Positions 57,571 through 64,000 of a stretch of 64,000 nucleotides of DNA are shown one piece after another. The stretch spans positions 992,001 to 1,056,000 of the forward strand of contig NZ_CP101323.1 of the NCBI RefSeq assembly GCF_024300825.1, given 5' to 3'. Source of the stretch: Natronomonas gomsonensis (GTDB lineage Archaea > Halobacteriota > Halobacteria > Halobacteriales > Haloarculaceae). Position 1 is the first letter of the stretch; each line of letters starts with the position of its first letter. Both the position numbers and the translations under genes were made by a program. The notes under the pieces were generated by a model. That model saw only the letters and a program-made list of their open reading frames with translations. It searched no databases and was not told the origin of the DNA.

Positions 57571-58764
57571 CTACTCGTCGTCGCTGGGTGCGCCGAACGC
57601 CGCGGTCAGTCGCTCGCGCATCTCCGAGACGTCGGAGAGTTCGTCCTCGATGTCGGAGATGTCGCTCTCGATGGCGTCGAGGCGCTCGTCGTCGACGCCG
57701 TCTTCGACCTGCTGTTCGAGCGCTTCGATGTCCGAACGGAGTTCCTCGATGTGGTCGGCGACTCGCTCCTCGATTGTCTCCTCGATTTCGTCGGTGGCCT
57801 CCTCGACCCGCGTTTCGACCTTTTGGAGCGTCGAATCGACGCGGTCGTCGACGCCGTCAACCCGCTCGACGGCCTCATCGAGTTCCGTCCGGAACTCCTC
57901 GATGAGCGTCTGTGCGTCGCCGTTCTCGTCGAGGAACGATTCCAACGCGTCGGTGTACGCCTGCAGGTCTGCAACCTCCGACTGGAGGCGCTCGATTCTG
58001 GCGTCGACGGCACCACCCGAATCCGTGGCCCCACCGGCATCGATCTCGACGCCGAGTGCGTCACGAAGTTCCTCGAGGTCATCGTCGTCGACCTCGCCGT
58101 CCCGAATCTCGGCGGCGAGTGCGGCGGCGAGGCTTCCCCCGGCGACGGCCGCGGCGGTACCGTCGTCGTGGGCCGATTCGGATTCCGGCTGCGTCGGTTC
58201 CGAAGACTCCTCGGCCTCGGTATCGGCGGATGCCCCGTCGGTGTCCGCTTCGCGGATGGCGCTTTCGATGTCGTCGTGGGCTTCGGTGTCGGTCTCGGGA
58301 CTCGACTCCGCGTCGTCTGCGGATTCTGTGTCGTCTTCGGGCTCCTCTTCGCCCTCGATAACGTCACGGACGACGTCTTCTGAGTCCTCACCCTCCTCCA
58401 ACGGCGGGTGGACCGTCTCCAACACCGGGTCGGTCATGTACTTCTCTACGTCGTCGGAGTCACCGCCACGGAGGCCGTACACGGTAGTGTACTCCTCGCC
58501 CAGTTCGAACTCCCGCTCGAAGACGATTGCATCGCCGTCGACGCCCCAGAACTCGGCCCCGTATTTGGGGTGGAAGCCGATGTCCTCCGGCGTGACGTGT
58601 TCGGGAACGGAGTCGACCATCCGAACGGCGACGGTCTCCTCTCGCTCCGAACGAACGACGAAAGCGATAGCCGGCACTGGGAAATCGTCCGGCTCGAAGG
58701 ATTTCTCGACCGTGACGCCGTCGCTCGACGCCGTGACGCGTTCTTCTGGTTCGGCGTTGCTCAT
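57571..58764 (-). CDS. Acidic coiled-coil protein (397 residues)
   Basis: The N-terminal 105 residues are a globular domain (VEKSFEPDDFPVPAIAFVV, REFELGEEYTTVYGLRGG). A highly acidic disordered stretch (residues 120-230) follows. The C-terminal 150 residues are a long coiled coil (IERLQSEVADLQAYTDALES, then VETRVEEATDEIEETIEERV). This resembles haloarchaeal structural or signalling proteins but I cannot name the family. TTTATTG about 30 nt before the start is a TATA-like box. It is one transcript unit by itself. Confidence 0.75.
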   Translation of the reverse strand: MSNAEPEERVTASSDGVTVEKSFEPDDFPVPAIAFVVRSEREETVAVRMVDSVPEHVTPEDIGFHPKYGAEFWGVDGDAIVFEREFELGEEYTTVYGLRGGDSDDVEKYMTDPVLETVHPPLEEGEDSEDVVRDVIEGEEEPEDDTESADDAESSPETDTEAHDDIESAIREADTDGASADTEAEESSEPTQPESESAHDDGTAAAVAGGSLAAALAAEIRDGEVDDDDLEELRDALGVEIDAGGATDSGGAVDARIERLQSEVADLQAYTDALESFLDENGDAQTLIEEFRTELDEAVERVDGVDDRVDSTLQKVETRVEEATDEIEETIEERVADHIEELRSDIEALEQQVEDGVDDERLDAIESDISDIEDELSDVSEMRERLTAAFGAPSDDE

Positions 58765-58830
58765 ATCTCGTACTGTACCTTGCCATCAATAAACTTATTC
58801 GTGAAGTCGAATTTATCGCCGGCCACAGCC

Positions 58831-59658
58831 TCAAAGCGTGGTTTCGTCACCGATCTCCAGCACCTCGAGCGTCCGCGGGAACGCGAACGAGCGAACGTGG
58901 TGCCGGAGTGCCTCGGGGTCGGCGGTCAGCCCCTTCCACATGTCCCAGTGGGTCGGCAGCAGGCGGTCGAGTTGGAGTTGCGCCGCCGCCTCGGCGGCCA
59001 TGTTCTCGTCTGAGTACCACTTCGTATACTTCGGCTCGCGGGTCTGTTTGTCGGGAATCATGCCGGCGGAGCCGAAGGCGAGCACCCCGAGGTCGATGTC
59101 GTAGCGCTCGCCGACCGATTCGAAGGCCTCGCTCGGTCGGGCGTCGCCACCGTGGAAGAACGTCCCCGCCTTGTGGCGGATGACGTACGACACAGGGTGG
59201 TCGGCGTCGGGGTCGTGAGCCGGTTCGACTGCGATTTCCAGCGAGCCGACTTCGACGGTGTCGCCCTCCTCGATTTCGGTGAAATCGTCGTCGGTGAGGT
59301 CGTAGTCGGTCGTCCACTCGCGGGCCGTCTCGACGGAGGCCGACGGGCCGTAGAACGTCGCGTCGGTGTTTTCGAGTATCGGCGCCTGCGAGGGGCCGTG
59401 GACGTGGTCGGTGTGTTCGTGGGTTGCCAACACGGCGTCGGCCTCGACGACATCGGTCGGGTCGAAGGGAACTGGTATCATCCGAACCGTCCGCGGTGGG
59501 TCGCCCAATCCCAGATACGGGTCAATGAAGACGGTCGTTCCGTCGTCGGCCTTCAGCACGAAGCCGTTACAGCCCAGATACCACAGTTGGACGCCGTCGG
59601 GTTCGGCATCGGCGACGGCGGTGGGCAGCCAATCGCCCCAGTCGGAGTGGACGGTCAT
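58831..59658 (-). CDS. MBL-fold metal-dependent hydrolase (UlaG-like)
   Basis: 275 residues from the ATG at 59658; a longer in-frame start at 59685 adds 9 residues. The metal site is HEHTDHVHG, with the family strand VQLWYLGCNGFVLKADDG in front. Further family blocks are FHGGDARPSEAFESVG and LPTHWDMWKG. Such proteins hydrolyse cyclic phosphodiesters or lactones (UlaG hydrolyses L-ascorbate-6-phosphate); substrate not evident. A hairpin plus T5 terminator lies just upstream, so transcription is independent of the YlbF gene. Confidence 0.88.
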   Translation of the reverse strand: MTVHSDWGDWLPTAVADAEPDGVQLWYLGCNGFVLKADDGTTVFIDPYLGLGDPPRTVRMIPVPFDPTDVVEADAVLATHEHTDHVHGPSQAPILENTDATFYGPSASVETAREWTTDYDLTDDDFTEIEEGDTVEVGSLEIAVEPAHDPDADHPVSYVIRHKAGTFFHGGDARPSEAFESVGERYDIDLGVLAFGSAGMIPDKQTREPKYTKWYSDENMAAEAAAQLQLDRLLPTHWDMWKGLTADPEALRHHVRSFAFPRTLEVLEIGDETTL

Positions 59659-59683
59659 ACTCGTGACTGCACGGGGAGTGGAC

Positions 59684-59709
59684 AAAAAGTCGGTCGGTCC
59701 TCGACCGAC
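59684..59709 (-). terminator. Hairpin-plus-U-run terminator after the YlbF-like gene
   Basis: On the minus strand an 8-bp stem (GTCGGTCG / CGACCGAC, plus positions 59689-59696 and 59702-59709) is followed at once by five U residues (plus 59684-59688). It sits in the 169-nt gap between the YlbF-like gene and the MBL gene. Intrinsic-type hairpin terminators are less usual in archaea, so this clear one is worth noting. Confidence 0.6.
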
Positions 59710-59827
59710 ACATAAACCGAACTCCGTGATAGGAAACCGTCGCCTGTAGGGACGGGACTACAACCGGGAGTTCTAACTCGGGAGGCGTGGCTCGACGGGT
59801 GAGAAAACCGCAGAATCGCCGTCGCAA

Positions 59828-60226
59828 TCAGTCCTGACAGCAGCCGCCGGCCTTCTCGCCGAAGTCGACTTCCAGCGGTTCGGAGATGGTGACGTTGAGC
59901 TCCTGCAGCGTCAGTTCGATTTCGGATTGGGCCTGCAGGTACTTCGCCATCTTCGGCTTCTCGTGGAGTTCCTGCTGGGCGCTCTGGAGTTCCCGGAGGT
60001 CGTCGTTGGTCGCGTCGCCGGTCTGACGCGCCATCATGAACTCCTCACGGATGCGCTCGAACTCCCGGATTTCATCCTGAAGTTCCTCGTCGTTCTCGAC
60101 GGCAGCCTTCGCCTCGACGAACTCCTGATACGCCGGGAGTTCGGTGATGGCCTCGCCGAGCGACTCGGCGAGTTCGGTCACATCGTCGTCGGTCACGTCG
60201 CCCTCGGGGGTGGTCTCGACGCTCAT
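59828..60226 (-). CDS. YlbF-family protein with C-terminal CC
   Basis: 132 residues from the ATG at 60226. Two long helices make a hairpin (LQDEIREFERIREEFMMARQ, LRELQSAQQELHEKPKMAKY). The C-terminus is EVDFGEKAGGCCQD. It matches the YlbF/YmcA family, in bacteria a complex that helps RNase Y and phosphotransfer; bacterial YlbF/YmcA bind 4Fe-4S clusters via cysteines. The tandem Cys at the end here are candidates. It is divergent from dph2. Confidence 0.85.
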   Translation of the reverse strand: MSVETTPEGDVTDDDVTELAESLGEAITELPAYQEFVEAKAAVENDEELQDEIREFERIREEFMMARQTGDATNDDLRELQSAQQELHEKPKMAKYLQAQSEIELTLQELNVTISEPLEVDFGEKAGGCCQD

Positions 60227-60347
60227 TGTCGGCGTTTCGGTCCGGCGACGTATAGGCGTGCCGGATGGGGAACGGAGCCGTCTACGGCCCGCGACAGGGG
60301 CGTTTGGAAGCACGCACGTTTTACGCGGCGACATCCAACTGCGAGTA

Positions 60348-61403
60348 ATGAGTCAGGAATCGGAATCCGAGTACACGGAGGGAGACCTCCGGAATACGGG
60401 GATGTCGCTGAAGCACGACCGGACGTGGGATTACGAGTTGGACCGCATCGTCGAGGCGGTCGAGGAACGCGACGCCACGACGGTCGGCCTGCAGTTCCCG
60501 GAGGGACTCAAGCGACGCGCACCCCGCGTCGTCGACGACCTGCGAGACTTGCTTCCCGACGAGGTCAACGTAATGACCTCCGGAAAGCCCTGTTACGGCG
60601 CCTGCGACCTCGACACCTACATGATGCGCCGGACGGACGTGTTCGTCCACTTCGGGCACTCACCGATGAAGGAGTCGGAGAAAATCCTCTACGTGCCGCT
60701 GTTCTCGAACGTCGACGTGTTGCCCATCATGGAGGAGTCCCTCGAGGAGTTGGCCGACCCCGATGACGACGAGAACGTCGGACTGGTGACGACCGCCCAG
60801 CACATGAACAAGTTCGACGAGATGCGGACGTGGCTGGAGGAGCGCGGCTACACCGTCGAGACCCGTCGCGGTGACGAGCGACTCACCCACGAAGGGCAAG
60901 TGTTGGGCTGTAACTACGCCTCCGCGGACGTCGACGCCGACCAAATCCTGTACGTCGGCGGCGGGAAGTTCCACCCCCTCGGGCTGGCGATGGAACACCC
61001 CGAGAAGAAAGTCGTCATCGCCGACCCGGTCAACAACGTCGTCACCATCGCCGACACCGAGCAGTTCATGAAACAGCGCTACGCCTCGGTCCACAAGGCG
61101 ATGGACGCCGAGGAGTGGGGCGTCATCTTCTGTACGAAAATCGGGCAGGGGCGCTGGGAGACCGCCGAAGAAATCGTTGCGGAAAACGACAACGCCTACC
61201 TCATCACGATGGACGAGGTGACGCCGGACCGCCTGACGAACTTCGGCTTCGACGCCTACGTCAACACCGGGTGTCCGCGCATCACGACCGACGACGGCCC
61301 GCAGTTCAAACAGCCGATGTTGACGCCCGGCGAGTACAAAATCGCCATCGGTGAGGAACCCCTCGACAGCCTGGAGTTCGATACGTTCCACGGTACGTGG
61401 TAG
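60348..61403 (+). CDS. dph2: Diphthamide synthase Dph2 (3-amino-3-carboxypropyl transferase)
   Basis: 351 residues from the ATG at 60348. Three widely spaced cysteines bind a 4Fe-4S cluster: Cys82 (KPCYGACD), Cys188 (LGCNYAS) and Cys309 (NTGCPRIT). It is a noncanonical radical-SAM enzyme that adds the 3-amino-3-carboxypropyl group to a histidine of aEF2, the first step of diphthamide. In archaea a Dph2 homodimer is enough. Upstream TATA is GCACGTTTTACGC at about 60314-60326. Confidence 0.95.
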   Translation: MSQESESEYTEGDLRNTGMSLKHDRTWDYELDRIVEAVEERDATTVGLQFPEGLKRRAPRVVDDLRDLLPDEVNVMTSGKPCYGACDLDTYMMRRTDVFVHFGHSPMKESEKILYVPLFSNVDVLPIMEESLEELADPDDDENVGLVTTAQHMNKFDEMRTWLEERGYTVETRRGDERLTHEGQVLGCNYASADVDADQILYVGGGKFHPLGLAMEHPEKKVVIADPVNNVVTIADTEQFMKQRYASVHKAMDAEEWGVIFCTKIGQGRWETAEEIVAENDNAYLITMDEVTPDRLTNFGFDAYVNTGCPRITTDDGPQFKQPMLTPGEYKIAIGEEPLDSLEFDTFHGTW

Positions 61404-61481
61404 TCCCCGAACACCTCGCCCGACGTTATTCTCGGGGGTTCGAACAGTAAGAGTAACGTCGGTCGGCAGTAACACCCCACT
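61404..61481 (+). promoter_or_regulatory. Short gap with long inverted repeat before the membrane protein gene
   Basis: A 9-bp inverted repeat CCGACGTTA (61420-61428) / TAACGTCGG (61454-61462) encloses 25 nt. It lies between the dph2 stop and the start at 61482, and could terminate dph2 or control the next gene. Confidence 0.4.
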
Positions 61482-62336
61482 ATGTCAGGCCCTCCAGCCC
61501 GACGACGGTTGTCGATAGTCGGGAGTATCGTCGCACTCACAGCGCTCGCTGTCGCCGTGCCGGTCGCCGCACAGACTCAACCGGGAGTCGATTCCGGAGC
61601 CGAACTGGCGTTTTCGTTCCTCACGAACGTCGTCGGCGCCGTCATTGGCACCCTGATTCTCGGCGGCGGACTGATACTGTTGGCCCCGGAGTACACCGAA
61701 CGGACGACCGACCGAATCGAAAACGAACCCCTCGAAACGTTTCTCTACGGCCTCGGCATCTCGATTGCGGCCGTTGTCGTGATGTTCCTGCTCGCCATCA
61801 CCATCATCGGCATTCTCGCCGTGATTCCGATGGCCATCGCCCTCGCCATCGTCGGTCAGTTGGGCTACCTCGCGGTCGGCCGGTCGGTGAGCGACGAGTG
61901 GGCCGTCGTCCTCCTCGTCGCGCTGGTCGTCGCGGCCGTCGCCGGCGGAGTCCCGATTCTCGGTGGGCTCCTCGGGTTCGTCCTCTCCAGTATGGGCGTT
62001 GGCGCCGCGTACTTCGATTACAAGGAAGACGGCGGTACTGGCGGGTCGTCGACCTCGTCCACCTCACCGCCGGGCAGTCGTGGCGGCATCGACACGTCCG
62101 GAAGCCACCGCGACAGTGAGAGACAGCAGGAAGTCGACGAGGCGTGGGGAAGCAGTAACGATGAATGGGGCAGCGACGCCGCCGACGATTCCGGGTGGAG
62201 CAGCGACGAGACGGACGACTCGGCGTGGGAAAGCGACGAAACCGCCGACGAAAGCCAGTGGGACACCCGCGATGACACCGACACGAGCGACGAACCGAGT
62301 TGGAGCGTCGACGAAGAGGACGACACCGACCGCTGA
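61482..62336 (+). CDS. Four-helix membrane protein with acidic Trp/Ser/Asp-rich tail
   Basis: 284 residues. The front SIVGSIVALTALAVAVPVAA is a signal-like helix. Three more helices follow (TNVVGAVIGTLILGGGLILL, FLLAITIIGILAVIPMAIAL, VAAVAGGVPILGGLLGFVLS). The last 85 residues are hydrophilic and repetitive, with a repeating W-x-S-D-E pattern (GWSSDETDDSAWESDETADE). No enzyme motif is seen. The helix set resembles membrane-anchored bactofilin-like proteins (weak). Confidence 0.65.
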   Translation: MSGPPARRRLSIVGSIVALTALAVAVPVAAQTQPGVDSGAELAFSFLTNVVGAVIGTLILGGGLILLAPEYTERTTDRIENEPLETFLYGLGISIAAVVVMFLLAITIIGILAVIPMAIALAIVGQLGYLAVGRSVSDEWAVVLLVALVVAAVAGGVPILGGLLGFVLSSMGVGAAYFDYKEDGGTGGSSTSSTSPPGSRGGIDTSGSHRDSERQQEVDEAWGSSNDEWGSDAADDSGWSSDETDDSAWESDETADESQWDTRDDTDTSDEPSWSVDEEDDTDR

Positions 62337-62374
62337 CCCGAAGAGGTTTACCGCCGGATAGAAAACCTCGAACG

Positions 62375-63709
62375 ATGCCTGCTCCCTCCACTCGCCGCCG
62401 TTTCCTGACCGGAGCGGCCGGGGCGCTCGCGGTCTTGGCCGGCTGTAACGAACAGTCGAGTCCCTCCAGACGGGGGACCGTCACGCCGGTCGACGTTCCC
62501 CGGACCGACGAGGAACTACTGCAGGAAGCCGCCAACATCGACGTTCCGTCGGTCCCGAAGGCCGTCATCGTCAGCGAATCCCACCTCCAAGCGGCCATCG
62601 ACCACATCGAATCGGTGCGTTCGACGGTCAAATCGGTGCTCGCAGACAGCGATATCGAGCCGGAGAATTATGATGGGATTCGATACGGGACGCCGAAATC
62701 GATACTCGACGACACCGAACAGCGACTCGAAGACGTTCGTGAGTTGGGACGGACCGAGCAAGCGCTCAGCATCGCCTCGAATACACTCCGGGAACTCAGC
62801 CGTCTGCTCGGGGTTTTGCAGGCGGAGACCGGAGCGGCCGACGGTGAGTCACTTCGAAAAGAGATAGAAGCCGAGCGTGATGCCATCGACGCACTCCCCA
62901 GTCAGTTCGACTACCGCGTCGCCACCCCCGTCGAACGGTACCTGCCGACGCTGTACACCGCCGAATCGAAGCTAGAAAACCTGACTCAAGGGCCGTTCCC
63001 GGCCCGGGCCGAGACGGAGGAGGCGGACGACGAAACGGTTCCGCCGAGTCGAATCGGTGAACTTCGGCTGCACCTCGAACACCTCCGTCGGCAGCGCGAT
63101 GATGTCGAACGGTTCCACGCGACGGCAACCGACGAGAGTGCGCCCCCGGTTCGCGACGGAATCGACGATGCCTTGACGCAACTGGAGGCAGAAGTCCGCC
63201 AGATTGCCGAGGAGTACGGTGCCGAACCCTCCGGACAGCGAGAGGACCTAGGCGAGACAGCCGAAGGGCGAATTCGGGGCGTCCGCCGGTCGGTCGGCGC
63301 CCGGAGTCGGCGGTGGACCGAGGGGTTCGAGGAGTTTCGACAGGACGGACGCCGGATGGTGGGATTGCTAGAGGTCACGGAGTGGCTGTTGCTGTTCGAG
63401 GGCGTCGACGCCGCGGTCGACCGGACACTCACCCGTCTCGGCCCGGACGACTTCCCCACCGAGTCGGTCGTCACGGAAAAACGTCGAGCGGTCGAAGCGC
63501 TCGAGGCGGTAGCCGATGGGACGGCACTCCAGCGGCGGTTCGCCGAGCGTTCCCACGGACTGCTCCGAAGCGCCGACAGCCGCGCGGAGCGGGGCATCGG
63601 AAACACCGAGGAGGTCGCGTTCGTCCACCTGCTCTACGTCTCCGCGAAGGAGTGTGCCAATCGGGCGGCGGCTCGAAGCGAGACGGTCAGCGAAGCACTC
63701 GGTGGGTGA
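62375..63709 (+). CDS. Tat-exported lipoprotein with helical body
   Basis: 444 residues from the ATG at 62375. The signal is MPAPSTRRRFLTGAAGALAVLAGC: twin arginines at residues 7-9, with lipobox LAGC. The body is mainly helical (LRLHLEHLRRQRDDVERFHA, VRQIAEEYGAEPSGQREDLG) and acidic. No catalytic motif is seen. It would sit on the outer face of the membrane. The membrane protein gene lies 38 nt upstream on the same strand. Confidence 0.75.
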   Translation: MPAPSTRRRFLTGAAGALAVLAGCNEQSSPSRRGTVTPVDVPRTDEELLQEAANIDVPSVPKAVIVSESHLQAAIDHIESVRSTVKSVLADSDIEPENYDGIRYGTPKSILDDTEQRLEDVRELGRTEQALSIASNTLRELSRLLGVLQAETGAADGESLRKEIEAERDAIDALPSQFDYRVATPVERYLPTLYTAESKLENLTQGPFPARAETEEADDETVPPSRIGELRLHLEHLRRQRDDVERFHATATDESAPPVRDGIDDALTQLEAEVRQIAEEYGAEPSGQREDLGETAEGRIRGVRRSVGARSRRWTEGFEEFRQDGRRMVGLLEVTEWLLLFEGVDAAVDRTLTRLGPDDFPTESVVTEKRRAVEALEAVADGTALQRRFAERSHGLLRSADSRAERGIGNTEEVAFVHLLYVSAKECANRAAARSETVSEALGG

Positions 63710-63781
63710 GAGTGAGCGGCCCGGCGATTACCTCCAAACATACACCAATCTATAAGAATATCTGGCAAGTATTGAACGTCG

Positions 63782-64000
63782 ATGACCGACGGGACTCCCG
63801 GGGCGACGCGACGGCGGTTAGCACAGGAACTGGCGGTCGTCGCCGGCTTCGAGGACCCGCGGGCGCCGCTGGAGCAGTACCACACGCCGCCGGATTTGGC
63901 GGCTCACATCGTCCACGTCGCTGACTTACAGGGCGACATCGAGGGCGAAACCGTCGTCGACCTCGGCTGTGGGACGGGGATGTTGGCGCTCGGGGCGGCG
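63782..64000 (+). CDS. METTL5-like RNA methyltransferase, 3' end outside window
   Basis: Only the first 73 residues are in the window: MTDGTPGATRRRLAQELAVV, then APLEQYHTPPDLAAHIVHVA and the SAM motif I VVDLGCGTGMLALGAA. QYxTP at this position is typical of METTL5-like enzymes (N6-adenine methylation of rRNA in eukaryotes). A TATA-like CTATAAG about 32 nt upstream marks its promoter. Confidence 0.8.
   Translation, partial: MTDGTPGATRRRLAQELAVVAGFEDPRAPLEQYHTPPDLAAHIVHVADLQGDIEGETVVDLGCGTGMLALGAA

Overview
This is haloarchaeal (class Halobacteria) chromosome. The proteins are strongly acidic, GC is high with C/G at third codon positions, many starts sit about 25-32 nt below a TATA-like box (short-leadered or leaderless transcripts), and the ribosomal proteins (L7Ae, L21e, L24e, S28e), RNA polymerase subunit F, aEF1B, Dph2, TmcA and an archaeal GluRS are archaeal. 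The genus cannot be fixed from the sequence. Most of the window is ordinary core chromosome. One complete small insertion sequence (IS6-type, 45151-45839) and one low-GC patch with a tRNA-like remnant (about 51.2-51.8 kb) stand out. No intact rRNA or tRNA gene and no CRISPR array were found by eye.

Layout. 0-9 kb: the end of an acyl-CoA synthetase, a dienoyl-CoA-reductase-like SDR, a GIDE-like membrane protein, RNase J with GGPP synthase, a second acyl-CoA synthetase, GluRS and a ferredoxin. 9.4-13.9 kb: a fixA-fixB-fixCX operon (electron transfer flavoprotein plus quinone oxidoreductase with fused FixX) and a small partner gene. 14-20.4 kb: two GNAT proteins, a tiny zinc-finger protein, a DUF456-like protein, a VOC protein, TmcA, an MDR reductase and a methyltransferase. 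20.4-25.2 kb: a translation/transcription block (zinc finger, aEF1B, L21e, RpoF, DUF655, KsgA, MscS, HemK2-like). 25.2-28 kb: a two-gene methionine synthase.

28-38.5 kb is a formate metabolism locus: a Tat-exported formate dehydrogenase (catalytic, four-cluster Fe-S, membrane and cytochrome b subunits) divergent from a 715-residue polyferredoxin carrying an MvhD-like domain, and a TorD-type chaperone. Small membrane proteins and a Tat-exported DyP-like peroxidase follow. 38.5-41.8 kb: small membrane and zinc-ribbon genes and an aldehyde:ferredoxin oxidoreductase homologue coupled to a DUF7124-like gene. 41.9-43.6 kb: rpl7ae-rps28e-rpl24e-ndk behind a structured leader. 43.7-46.6 kb: dpsA with palindromic operators, the IS element and coiled-coil/ATPase-like genes. 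46.5-50.3 kb: a DUF35/thiolase/SDR acyl-CoA cluster and an orphan ABC ATPase with a candidate metal-regulator operator. 50.4-53.3 kb: a DUF7124-like paralogue, an RHH protein and a tyrosine recombinase. 53.5-64 kb: an MrfA/Hrq1-like helicase, an HTH regulator, a divergent HisG homologue, a coiled-coil protein, an MBL hydrolase, a YlbF-family protein, Dph2, a membrane protein, a Tat lipoprotein and the start of a METTL5-like methyltransferase.

The most distinctive system is the redox wiring. The Fix/ETF operon has a duplicated N-terminal module on FixB, and the formate dehydrogenase sits beside a degenerate HdrA-like polyferredoxin with an embedded MvhD-like domain. Both could feed or draw low-potential electrons (ferredoxin, quinone), and the aldehyde:ferredoxin oxidoreductase homologue nearby would use the same currency. 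This is inference from domain content and needs biochemistry.
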